Assembly: GCF_011745365.1 (NCBI RefSeq)
Contig: NW_024468909.1
Span: 5,270,001-5,334,000, forward strand
Source of the DNA: Cryphonectria parasitica EP155
Lineage: Eukaryota; Ascomycota; Sordariomycetes; Diaporthales; Cryphonectriaceae
DNA: 64,000 bases
Direction of reading: 5' to 3'
Shown: positions 54,280 through 64,000 of the stretch, piece by piece
Layout: the number at the start of each line of letters is the position of its first letter
Position numbering within the stretch: the stretch's first letter is position 1
Made by a program: the position numbers and the translations under genes
Notes under the pieces: generated by a model
The model's input: only the letters and a program-made list of their open reading frames with translations
Told to the model about the DNA's origin: nothing
Database searches by the model: none

Positions 54280-55388
54280 ATGGTCGAGTTCAACAAGGAC
54301 AAGATCCCTACCTACAAGCTGATCGTGCACATCGCACAGATCGTGCTGTCAGTGACAATTTGGTGTCTGGAGATTGTTGTGTTCAAGGGGGGTGATGTCA
54401 ACGGGCAGATGGGATGGACCTTTGGAGTGGTCAGTTCTTTTTTTCTTGATTCAAGCACTACTCTGACCATGATCTGCCTGCCCTCTTTTGTGACAGTCCT
54501 CACTGACACTGAATGCCTCCTACAGTGCTTCCTCTCTGTCCCAGCATGGATCTACCTAATAATGGCACCGCGCTATCCACGCGCATCCAACATCGCCCAG
54601 CCCAACGCCCTGCTGACCGTCGACGCCCTAATGACCATAATATGGCTGTCCGCTTTTGCGACACAGGCTGCCTATAACACTGCCGATGACTGTGGCTCCG
54701 CTTGCGGCGTGAGCAAGGCGATCGTGGGATTGGGAGTCTTTGAGACGTAAGTGCCTTTTTTTTGGGGGGTGACCCTCTTGAGACCAGAGCCCCCCTCTCT
54801 CACCTTCCTCTCCCCCACCTGCACAATACCAAGTCCAAAGCTAATGAAACTCTCTTTTTGTCCTCCGACAGATTGTTCTGGGGGCTCTCCACCTTCATTT
54901 CCTTTGCAACCCTGCAGTACTATAACACCAATGGCGTGCTGCCAGGCTACGACAGCCTCCACCGCGGCCGTACGCACACCATGAACGACATCGACCCGGA
55001 CAAGGCCGCCTTCAGCACCGCCCCGGTCGACGAGGAGGCATATGCACCCCTCGGCGGTGGCCTGCACGACCACGACGACTCCATGGAGCCAGAATTCAAC
55101 GCTGGCCCGTACGGCGGCGGTTCCTCCATGCACAATGATCCGGATTCGTTTGGCACCTCCCACCACCAGGACACCTCGTACGGTGGTGCGGGCATGGGCG
55201 CGAGATATGACGAGCCTGTTGGCGCCTACGAGAGTCACGGTGCCAACACTGCATACGAGAGCCACGGGAGCGTGGGACCTGGCGGCGCTGCGCTGTACTC
55301 GCCTCCGCAGGTGCATGACGAGGATTACGATTCGCCAGCTCAATTCCCGGCTGGCAACTACGACAACATCGGTTTCAGACAGGTGTAA
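54280..55388 (+). CDS. MARVEL-domain membrane protein
   Basis: Three exons, 54280-54429, 54526-54746 and 54872-55388, give 295 residues. Four hydrophobic segments form the MARVEL fold: LIVHIAQIVLSVTIWCLEIVVF (residues 14-35, written here only as its position and key residues), GWTFGVCFLSVPAWIYLIM, ALLTVDALMTIIWLSAFATQ and LFWGLSTFISFATLQYYN. The cytosolic tail of about 150 residues is rich in Gly, His, Asp, Tyr and Ser, with an MNDIDPDKAAFSTAPVDEE stretch and two YESHG repeats. MARVEL proteins organise membrane microdomains and vesicle trafficking; fungal members occur at the plasma membrane. Intron 1 (96 bp, GTCAGT...TACAG) is a multiple of three and has no in-frame stop, so its retention would insert 32 residues. 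Spliced is favoured because it keeps TM2 compact. Confidence 0.86.
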
Positions 55389-56480
55389 AAGAGCGAGAGA
55401 GAGTCTGTGTGAGAGAGAGAGGGATGTAATGAATTACGGGACGAATGTTTCGCATCTAGACGACGAGGGGAGGCCAACTTGGGTTTTGCGAGTTGCATCG
55501 CATCGCATCGCATACCAGACGTTATCATCAGCATCATCATCACACGAGAAAGGGGAGACGACGGGATAAGATATGAAATGTTCCAGGGGGGTGTGTGCGG
55601 GTGAGGACACTATTCATGAACGGCGCTGGGAAAATACGGGATTGCGTCTTTTGTTTAGAGCACTAGGAAGGTAAAACCTCCCTGGAACACGGCTTGGGTG
55701 TTCGGGGCGTTTTGATTACCTTGTGTGTGTGTACCTTGCCTTGTCAGTTTGGGTTATGTCATGTCGATACACCTTTGGAGATACCAATCAATCAATCATG
55801 CAAGAATTCGCAGCACACCGTATCAGGCCTCAAGGTTTTTCAAACCTTGACGTGAAGTCCATATGGATAAAACGATCATGTATGATGTGGAACAACGAGC
55901 CATTTAACTCAGATGGCATTATTATCTCCCGATTTTCTCTAAATCTTCTCTTTCGACATGTTGTAATGCTTTTCTCTTCAAACGCCTAACGCCACGAGCA
56001 ATGCATGTAATTGCCGTCCTTTAGACAGACAGAGTATCCTCCCATGTTTCCCTCCCGCCAGTATGGGCCGTCCTAAAGGTGTGCTGTGCTGTCATTGCGA
56101 CAAACCACTTGAAGTTATCCTCATGCATACATAGCCTGACGTGATTGCCTTTTGCGAGGTCTCTAGCCTAGTCCACCATTCCGTACGCAGCGACGTTGCC
56201 CCCCTTTCCCCCCACCATATAGACAGATGCTGCAGGAGGCGCTCGCAGAACATCCAACTTTGGACCCTCCTCTCATTATGGCGTGTGAGTCCGTTCGCGA
56301 TAGGTTGCGTCGAGAGAAAGAAAATTTGCGCAGTGAGACAAGCACGGGTCGAGCCATGTGACGAGACCTCGGCACCCGCTGACCTCCTTCTTAGAGGGCA
56401 CTCCCACTTGAGCGATGCCAGGAGTTATTCACGGCCCCCTCTCGGCACCTGTGCGAATTCGATTTTATCCCCTGCTCTCA
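55389..56480. other. convergent 3' spacer, no gene seen
   Basis: It lies between the stops of the MARVEL gene and NOP16. It includes an AG-rich stretch near 55390-55420 and GCATC repeats near 55495-55512. No coding region is supported. Confidence 0.4.
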
Positions 56481-57263
56481 CTACTGTCCCTTGTACGTCT
56501 TGATCTTTCTCTTGATCTCAGCAGCGGTCTGCTGCATGGGATTCAACTTGGCATCCCGGGCCATCGCAGCCGTGTCGTCGCCGTGCTTGGCGAGCAGCCT
56601 CTCGATCCACTCCCTCTCGCGCGCAGACTGGTGGCGGATGTGTTTCTCGGTCGGCATGTTGGCCTGCTGCTCGAGGAGATCGACGACCTTGGTCTCTCCG
56701 CTGCTGCGGGCGGTGGTGTTCTCCTTCTGTTGTTTCGAGGCAGCCACATCTGCTTGTTCTTCGTCCTCCGAGTCCGACTCCAGGTCGTTGAGGGGATCGT
56801 TCAGCGGGTTGTCCTTGCGCAGCACCCGCACGATGTTACCGTCTGCATCTCGCTCGACCTTGACGGACTGGATCGCCGTGCGCATCCCGTCCGCGGGCGT
56901 CACGGCGAGGGGGTCTTGTGCCCGGGCGGTGGACGTGGTGGAGGACGGATGCTGTTCGATGCCTCCGGTGGCTTTCCCTAGCCTTGCGGTGAGGCCGAGG
57001 CGGCGATAGTTTTGGGAGAGAGTTTCATTCTTGTTCCTGTGCGAGTAAAAAGGGGGGGGGGGAGGGAACAGAGTTAGACGCCAGAAAATTGGTACAGTAG
57101 ATAAGACAGAGGAGGGGGTGTGGGGGGGGGGGCCAGGGAGGACGAACCAATTCTTAGCGATCAGGCTGTTGCCCCTTGGGTTGAGGGGCTTCTTGGGTTG
57201 ATTGGACTGTCTTATGGTCGGCCTTGAAGACCGACGCTTGCGTTTTTGAAGGTCCCGACCCAT
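56481..57263 (-). CDS. NOP16: NOP16, nucleolar 60S ribosome biogenesis factor
   Basis: On the minus strand, exon 1 is 57263-57148 and exon 2 is 57036-56481; the 111-bp intron (GTTCGT...ACAG) contains two G-runs on the plus strand (57052-57062 and 57122-57132). The product is 223 residues. The N-terminus MGRDLQKRKRRSS is the family hallmark. The splice restores IAKNWNKNETLSQNYRRLGL, also diagnostic. The middle is acidic (ESDSEDEEQADV), and the C-terminus carries MPTEKHIRHQSAREREWIERLLAKHGDD (positions about 165-195) and ends in a basic tail with KRKIKTYKGQ. NOP16 associates with early pre-60S particles in the nucleolus. The ATG at 57263 is chosen over the longer frame because the hallmark starts there. 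Confidence 0.93.
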   Translation of the reverse strand: MGRDLQKRKRRSSRPTIRQSNQPKKPLNPRGNSLIAKNWFVLPGPPPHTPSSVLSTVPIFWRLTLFPPPPPFYSHRNKNETLSQNYRRLGLTARLGKATGGIEQHPSSTTSTARAQDPLAVTPADGMRTAIQSVKVERDADGNIVRVLRKDNPLNDPLNDLESDSEDEEQADVAASKQQKENTTARSSGETKVVDLLEQQANMPTEKHIRHQSAREREWIERLLAKHGDDTAAMARDAKLNPMQQTAAEIKRKIKTYKGQ

Positions 57264-59981
57264 TTTCGCTGTGATTTTACAGGAAACAGTCGTAGAGATG
57301 AGTTTTGAGAATGTCAGGTTGCGACTGAGAGAAGTCAAGTCAAGTCCAGTCAAAGACGGCTTAGGAAATTTGAAAGATAAGACATTCTTATCGCTGGTAT
57401 GTACTTAGTCAGCAGCCTCGACTCCTTTCCTTTCACATGTGCTCACTTTCATGTACCCGAAGAAGGGCACCGTTTTCCAGAGTTCAACCCAAATAACCTG
57501 GTTGCAACAGTTTTTTCGGTCAGTTTATTCTGCGAGATTATCAATATGCTTGGTGCTTGATGGTGAAACATGTCAATTGGACCAAGAGCGATTCGTCCAT
57601 CCGTTTCTCAAACGCCCATTTCTCTCCTCTTCATGGACACCCCACGGGAGCACAACCATGCGTCAAAAGGCATACAGCTCCCAGCTAACCCACGCAGACG
57701 GACAATTCTCGATAAGAGAATTATGGCCAAAGGCATGCGGGAACTGACCCACACGCCATGTAAGGTTCAGGACCGACGTCAGATGTTAGCAACGTTTGAA
57801 CTATTCGCATGCCTGGCTTGCCCAACACCCTTGGAAGCTACGAGCCAGGAGAACGGGGCACAACCTTCTCTACATCTCCAACCCGATCATTACATCCTCC
57901 AACTCTTGATCCTATGATATAAGCGGCGCTGTGCTGACTCGGAACGGTGGCCATCGTCGGTAACCACACGCCCTGCTCTCCCTTAGGGAACCGGTTTCCT
58001 GACGTCGGCGAGCCGCTCATGCCGAGCTTCGTCAAGGGCATGCGCGAAAAGAATCCTTATTCGCAGCGTTGTCGACCAGGCCACAAAGCTGGTCCTGTGC
58101 TATCATTCCCGGCCCGTCTCGGGATCTACACCATGAGAGAGTCAAGGGCGTGGTAGTCTTCTTTGGGTAGCGACAAAGCTCAGGACTGACAAGGCTTTCA
58201 GGCCCTGATTAGCGCATAGCTGGGCTACTAAGAGGAGGTGACGCTCATCAGTCACCTTGCAAACTTTGTCTCACAGCGTATCGCGCAAAAAGCACAGGTC
58301 CCATTATAATCGACCGGGTTTTGTGGTTCCTTCGGGGCAGCGCAGTGGTTGGGAGTGGACAGGATGCACATCTGTGTGTATCTCTCCCGCGGGAGCGTGC
58401 CGGCGACGATGCGTAGCAATTTAGCCGAACCGACTTCTGTGCGTGACGACAACGCGCTACCATACTGGACTCTGCACGGCGCAGCACGCTGCCAGCAGGA
58501 CGCGTTCTGCTTTGGGAATCAGTCACACGATCCATCGGCGCTGCCCTCATGAGATGAGCTCTTGCGTGCGGGTTCCGAAGCTTGGGAGATAAGGGCCGTG
58601 GACCGAGAATGTGCACCCTGTCGCAAACACAGGTGCGTAACGTACGGCCATGGGGTCCCTCACCCAGAAAGTGGCGAAATCTGCTTGAAGAAGAGAGAAC
58701 ACGGAAGCTGGGTAAGGGAGGCATGTGAGGCCATGGGCGGATACGACAGAGTCATGCTGGCTCACATCTTGGCATCTCCCATGCCATCAGATGTCGTCTG
58801 GCTCGTTTCTTTCTGTTTCTTTTCATGATCACCGCTAAAATGCCTTCGCTGTTGACGCGCCCAGACGTCATTTTTCCGCTCACAATTCGCCGATCATGGG
58901 TCAGGGTCAGGACAAATTGCCTTCTTCTCTCTTCACATATTGTGGCTTGAAATGAAGAATATTCCGAGCAGCTGGTAACGAGCCACAGCGCCAGGAAGGA
59001 TTCAACTGCTATTTCCCGGGTTTTGGGTCGATCGGGTCGCTTAGTCTTGTCAAGATTAACAGGGGGGGGGGGGGGAAGCAAGTACCGACATAGCTAATAT
59101 GCTAACTATGTACCATAGTAGTAATTCTATCTCAGGGGGCCAACAAGGGTCATACGATGTTTCGTTTCATCTACTCGAGAACAACCATTTACTTTTGATT
59201 TTGACTTTTCCTTCTCTCGCGCATTGTCTTCATACTCCCTTTCCCCGCCACTCTAAAAGTGATGCCTGAACGCGCAAGCATCTTGCATTGGGAGGCTTAC
59301 CGGGCTAGTCGGCCACGATTGATCATTCCCTCCAGCCCGATTCATCTCTCGGATGCTCATCCTCCACTCCTCTAGCCGCCTCAAGTGTCCACCATGTGCT
59401 CAACCTGACACCCCCCCTACACCTCTGTCCTTTGTGATGGCGGGAATAACGGCAAGGCCCTCTGGCGGGGATGACCATGTCAAGGCATAGAACCTCGCCA
59501 GTGAGCCAGGAAAGGATCCTCCTTTTTCTCCTTTTCGCCTTTCTTTTCTTTTCCCCTGGTCGTGGAGATTCTCTCTCAGTGGCTGATGGCTTCTTTTGCT
59601 TCCATGGGTTGTCCCCCCTGTCTCCATCGTCAAAAACCTTGGACAAATTGGAATTTGTTCATCCCCCTTACATCCGTGCTGTGGCACAGTTATGGTGGGA
59701 TGGGAGGGGGCAAGGTGTGGGCAATCGACCGACAAATCCGTAGGCGGTCAGATGAGAGCAGGACGTTGTCGTTGAGTGGGTGGAATGGGAGGCGACTGCT
59801 GCAGGGAGTATAAGGAGTCTTGTGGAGCTTCTTGATATATAAAAGAGGGCCTCTCTCCTAAGATGCAGTGAAGATCTTGTTCTCTAGGTTCCAGCTGCAA
59901 GCAGTCATCCTCCTTCAAGACTATACACTCCGTCCTCTGCGTCCCTTGTGTATTGCCTACTACCAACTCCCTCGACCAAAT
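57264..59981. other. 2.7-kb divergent spacer upstream of the GH45 gene
   Basis: No coding sequence is supported on either strand (frames up to 158 codons, no domain). A run of 14 G lies at 59062-59075. Next to the GH45 gene is a strong TATA box at 59836-59844. The length is typical of an inducible secreted-enzyme promoter. Confidence 0.45.
59836..59844 (+). promoter_or_regulatory. TATA box of the GH45 gene
   Basis: TATATAAAA lies 138-146 bp upstream of the GH45 start codon. Strong TATA boxes at this distance are common in inducible fungal cellulase genes. The core-promoter role is inference. Confidence 0.55.
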
Positions 59982-60794
59982 ATGAAGACTTCGGCCATCA
60001 TCACTCTGGGCGGCGCTGCGGCTGCGGCTGCCCTCAGCGGCTCAGCTACTACCACTGTGAGCTCCAGCTTTTTCCAATACACGCTCTCCACCCCCCCCCC
60101 CCCCAAACGGGACCATTAGAGCATCTCCCAGATGAAGACCTCTCGCAAGCATTCCTCGACACACTGCCTACCCTAGACTATGCTCCCTCAAGAGATCTGA
60201 CATGTTTTCCTACCTTTTGCTCCTCTGCTTCTTCCGACACCGCCCCACCCTACACACCCACCTCTACCTACTTCTCACCTAATCCAAGCAAGAAAACATC
60301 CTGCTAACCAAATGCTCCTCCCCTCTTCTCTCCAGCGCTACTACGACGGCCAAGAAGGAGCCTGCGGCTGCGGCACCACCAGCGGCCTCTTCAGCTGGCA
60401 GGCCGGCATTTCCAGCGGCGTATACACGGCGGCGGGCTCGCAGGCCCTCTTCGACACATCGGACGCGACATGGTGCGGTGCCGGCTGCGGCGTCTGCTAC
60501 GAGCTGACGTCGACGGGCGAGGCGCCCAGCGGGCAGGGCACGGGCGGCGCCACGGGCGAGAGCATCGTGGTCATGGTGACGAACCTGTGCCCCAACTCGG
60601 GCAATGCCGAGTGGTGCCCTGTCGTGGGCGGGACCAACGAGTTTGGGTACGAGTACCACTTTGATATCATGGCCAGCTCGTCGGCGCTGGGCGAGATTCT
60701 GGGGGATAACCCTATTGTTACTTTTGAGTCGGTGACGTGCCCTAGTGCGGCGACGGCGGACTGGGAGCAGTGTGTCTGCTATGCTGATGCTTGA
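59982..60794 (+). CDS. GH45 endoglucanase, Cel45A/EGV-like, without cellulose-binding module
   Basis: Exon 1 at 59982-60056 encodes a 25-residue signal peptide (MKTSAIITLGG then Ala-rich). Exon 2 at 60336-60794 encodes the catalytic domain; the total is 177 residues. The 279-bp intron is unusually long, contains C14 at 60091-60104, and ends with GCTAACC...TCCAG. The mature protein begins TRYYDGQEGACGCGTTSG and continues with YTAAGSQALFDT, WCGAGCGVCYELTSTG, VVMVTNLCPNSGNAEWCPVV, and GYEYHFDIMA. This closely follows Trichoderma Cel45A, the small GH45 type with a double-psi beta-barrel. The first Asp (RYYD) and the Asp of HFDIM are candidate catalytic acids. The protein stops after CVCYADA: there is no Ser/Pro linker or CBM1. 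It would cleave beta-1,4-glucan outside the cell. Confidence 0.93.
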
Positions 60795-61162
60795 GCCAAG
60801 GCGCTCGGAGCACTGAACAGGGGGGGCCGGCTTGTTGCGTTCTTTGTATATATTTTATTGAAGAGGACTTGTATATAAAAGCAAGACAAGACTCACATAG
60901 TCAATTATATACATGTATCATACGGCTGTCGATAATATGGTGTCGAGGTGTTTGGGCTGGAGCACAAATTCAGCTACACGTGATAATATATCAGTGCTTG
61001 GTTTAACATAAACTTACAATTAAGGCAGAGGAGAGGATACTGGAAAGAGACATGCTCCATTGCAAGCACTGAAGGAATGTTTGACGCGATGAATTATTTT
61101 TTCTCTTTTGGAGACAATTTTGAACTTGATTCACCCTCCTCTTCCCCTTCTCTTAGGCCTAA
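60795..61162. other. convergent 3' spacer, AT-rich
   Basis: Short spacer between the stops of the GH45 gene and the oxidoreductase. It contains TATATA-rich segments near 60846-60910 that may act in 3'-end formation. No gene is seen. Confidence 0.45.
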
Positions 61163-62735
61163 TTAGACCAACTTCCACTGGCCATCCTTAGACTCGATCT
61201 TCACCTCGCGATTCTCATCGATACTTCTCCTGCCTGCCTCCAAGATGGCCGTCGTGGCGATGGTATTCCTCAGTGTAGGAAGACCCTTGCCATCCAGGTC
61301 CTTGGTCGTTAACGACTTGGAGTTCACCGCACGGCAGCCATCCACGAACTTCTCCAGCGAAATATAACTAGAAAAAGAGAGTCAGCATAGATACATGGTT
61401 AAAGAACGACGGCGACAATGACGAGGAGAACGGGAAAGAGCAGTAAATTTGGGCCCTGCCTCCCCCTCCACAAAAAAGGAGGAAAAAAAAACGGAAAAAC
61501 AAATACATACCCGTATCCCGTCTGGCCGTTAAAGTTCCCATCCTCGTCTGGCGCATAGCGCATGTAGAAGGGGTTGTACCACATGAGCTGGCCGGCAGCG
61601 TCGTCGGCGACGTCGTAGCCGCGCTTGGCCTGGTCGATGCGAATTTCGCCATTGGCGGCGAGGTAGTGAAAGTACTGGTTGGAGTGGACGCCAGCCTTTT
61701 GCGGGGCGGTCCAGGAGGCGGTGTAGACACCGGTGGCATGCTTGCCCGGCTCGTCAGGCTTCTCCCAGTGCACGAGGAGGGAGATGGTGTCCTCAGTTTT
61801 CTCGTTGCAGCCGAGGCTCGTGGCGACACCCTTGGAGGCGGAGGCGGAGACCTTGACAGGGACGTAGCCGAGCTGGGTGACCATGGACTCGCACACGTCG
61901 ATGTGGTGGGAGTTGAGGTAGTAGCTGATATCAGAGTCGACGCCAGCCCAGGACTTGAAGGTCTCGAGCTGGGACTTGGGCTGACTCATGTAGCTGTAGA
62001 AGTAATTGAAATCGCCGAGCTTCTGGGCGCGGAAGCGGGCGTCCGAGTAGGCCGGGTCATAGCGCTTGTGGTGCTCGATGTAGACGTAGACGCCGTGCTT
62101 CTCAGCGGCCTCGATGAGGCGGACGTGGTCGGCGAGGAGCTTCACGGCAGGCTTGGTGATGAGCACGTGGATGCCGCGCTCGATGGCGTACAGGGCAATG
62201 GGATAGTGCGTGGGGTCCGGCGTGAAGATGGTGATGGCGTCGCCCTTCTGGAGGGCGTCGATGGCCTTCTTGTAGGACTCAGGGTCGACAGTCTCGTTGT
62301 CTGGGTACGAGTCGAACGAGGTGTCCAGGTTGTTGTAGACCTGGGTGATATTCTTGTGAAGATGCTCACCTGGGGAAGGATATTGCGCGTGTCAGCACGT
62401 CGTCCTCTTTCTCTCTCTCTCTCTCTCTTTCTCATGCTGCCTCGGGGTGGGTTCCGTGCAGGAGGACTCACGAATAGCTGGGTACTTCTTTCCGTTGACA
62501 CCGACCATGCCCAGATTTCCGACCTTGCCTCGCCTGCGCAAGTCGAAAAGGGACAGTCCGACGACTCCGACCTTCTTATCTGACCCGGAGGCACCACCGC
62601 CAACAAAGCCTGTGGTGTACTCACCAGTACCGACCTGTGTTGAATCCAGAATGAGTTAGAGAAAGTGTGTTCTATTCTATGCGGATACTCATACATTTTG
62701 GGAACACTCACCATCAACACATTGAGAGGCTCCAT
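61163..62735 (-). CDS. Gfo/Idh/MocA-family NAD(P)-dependent oxidoreductase
   Basis: On the minus strand, exons 62735-62712, 62634-62472, 62369-61511 and 61367-61163 give 416 residues; introns are 77, 102 and 143 bp. The first exon encodes just eight residues (MEPLNVLM), and splicing completes the Rossmann motif [14 protein letters not shown]. Next come [35 protein letters not shown] and the LITKPAVK segment (the family EKP motif appears as TKP). The C-terminal alpha/beta domain includes [16 protein letters not shown] and [15 protein letters not shown], with likely catalytic His/Asp, and the substrate-side DKAKRGY-like segment reads [13 protein letters not shown]. The substrate is unknown; family members oxidise sugars, inositol or related polyols. 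The last exon closes with [14 protein letters not shown]. Confidence 0.9.
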
Positions 62736-64000
62736 GGTCTTCTTTTCTTTACGGCAATATGTACCGTCGTGCTATTGTGATTGAATTAATTGAGGTGTGG
62801 GAGGGGAGATAGAAGAGAAACAAATTGGAGGTAAGTGAGTTTGGTGGCATGCGACGACGACAACGACAGGTGTTGCAGAAGCTCAGCAGCTCACAGCTCA
62901 CTCTAAGTAGGTTCACATCGGAGAAATTGATGGAGGGGGGCAATAGAGGGGCATTTGGATTGGAGCTATTCGCCAGGGCCAAATAGCTGCTGAGTGGAGC
63001 AGGGGGGTTCCCAAGCTGGTTCGTTCATTTCTTCTTCTACGTCCGTGAACCAAGTATTATGTACAGTATGTACTATTTAGACTCGACTTTTCTCGTCATC
63101 ATAACAAAGCATCTCAACACGAGAAATGGACGGTGATCACGATGATAATGTTAAAGCTCAACAGTAACTCGCATCAGATCACCATCTGGTTACTATTCAT
63201 ACACATCAGCCAAGCAGCCTCGTGATTCCCTCACAGGGAAAAGAGAGAGTGTGTGAGCATAGGACATTGTCCAGCATTGTCGCTCCTGGAAGAAATGCTG
63301 CCGAAGACCGGACCCTGGTTCTGGTTCCCCTGGTCTGATCAGATCCACAAAAAGGTATGGTGACATGACACCAGCATGTGCTCACTCTTGTCTTCTTCTT
63401 TCCCAAGGTGTCATAATATTACCTTGCCAAAGTCACAGACACAGTGACTGTCTGGAGACTCTGCCCATCTCAGAGGTCACAGTATTCCTGCTCTTTTAGA
63501 CAATATCGAGAAGAAGCAGAAGAAGGAGAAAAAGAACGAGGGAAGTAATACCAAACAAGGCTAATGTAAGCAAAGGTCGATGTCACGATGTTGAGGGCAA
63601 GTGCAAGAAAAGGGTGGGCGTTCCCCGCCCTAAATTGATGCCCCGCCCCCACGTCTCATTGCCCCGCGAGAGAAGAACAGAAGGAGACATGGACATGGGT
63701 TGTACCTGCCAGGCTAATGTTCAAACTGGGGTATCATTCTTTCCTACCCTGGCCCGCTCTCCGTTCCCCCCTCTTCTTTTCAACTTGAACGTATTTCCAC
63801 TGCATCCACCAGCAGACAAACATTTCCTGTCGACAGCTTTCACATGACAATGATTACCATTTGAATTGGCCACAACCATCAGACCAGACTCACACCACAC
63901 CAGAGTATTGGGGGGAAAAAAACCCGGCTAAAATTAAGGGAACAGGGAAGGAGAGAAAGAAGACCAAGAAAGAAGAAAGAAAAAAGGTCTGCCCTGGCTC
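62736..64000. other. upstream region of the oxidoreductase gene, no gene seen
   Basis: The first 250 bases are the presumed promoter and leader. No frame beyond about 75 codons is plausible. Purine-rich AGAAGAAG stretches occur at 63505-63545 and at the window end (63945-63990). Confidence 0.4.

Overview
The window is nuclear DNA of a filamentous ascomycete, most likely a Sordariomycete. The signs are short spliceosomal introns (about 55-160 bp, a few to 373 bp) with GTRNGT donors and CTAAC/CTGAC-like branch sites. The gene families also fit: a Kre2/Mnt1 mannosyltransferase, a SAT4/PTH11-type rhodopsin-domain membrane protein, a Trichoderma-Cel45A-like GH45 endoglucanase and a VBA-type 14-TM transporter. 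Intergenic DNA is full of poly-C/poly-G tracts and dinucleotide microsatellites. I see no rRNA, tRNA, CRISPR array or intact transposon.

Layout. 0.7-2.8 kb: methylenetetrahydrofolate reductase (+). 4.1-4.7 kb: tiny membrane protein (+, tentative). 6.1-7.8 kb: rhodopsin-domain protein (+). 8.9-11.8 kb: UTP13 (+). 12.3-14.0 kb: USP39/Sad1 (+). 14.7-15.9 kb: class II eIF4E/4EHP (-). 17.7-19.8 kb: cytosolic methionyl-tRNA synthetase (+). 20.0-22.9 kb: gamma-tubulin complex protein, GCP5-like (-). 23.5-24.9 kb: GT15 mannosyltransferase (+). 25.5-26.8 kb: WDR83/MORG1-like WD40 protein (-). 27.1-28.3 kb: acyl-protein-thioesterase-like hydrolase broken by one in-frame amber codon (+). 30.1-31.7 kb: C-terminal Zn2Cys6 regulator (-). 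31.7-44.1 kb: a 12.4-kb gene desert beginning with paired inverted microsatellites. 44.1-45.8 kb: 14-TM MFS transporter (-). 47.4-47.9 kb: Gly-rich Tim17/NDUFA11-like membrane protein (-). 48.6-50.1 kb: microsomal-type epoxide hydrolase (-). 51.7-52.7 kb: secreted 8-Cys protein of unknown function (+). 54.3-55.4 kb: MARVEL protein (+). 56.5-57.3 kb: NOP16 (-). 60.0-60.8 kb: GH45 endoglucanase (+). 61.2-62.7 kb: Gfo/Idh/MocA oxidoreductase (-).

The gene content is mainly housekeeping. Ribosome biogenesis and translation are represented by UTP13, NOP16, 4EHP and MetRS, RNA splicing by USP39/Sad1 (and perhaps WDR83), microtubule nucleation by GCP5, Golgi glycosylation by Kre2-like, and one-carbon metabolism by MTHFR. 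Secretory and environment-facing genes are interspersed. There is no operon-like or biosynthetic cluster logic. From 14 kb on, genes mostly alternate as convergent and divergent pairs, and several divergent spacers carry notable motifs: a perfect TGACTCA upstream of MetRS, two TATCGATA palindromes between GCP5 and the mannosyltransferase, and a telomere-like G-quadruplex motif between WDR83 and the broken hydrolase.

Exon boundaries were derived by hand from splice consensus and reading-frame continuity. Family names rest on recognised motifs, not on database searches.
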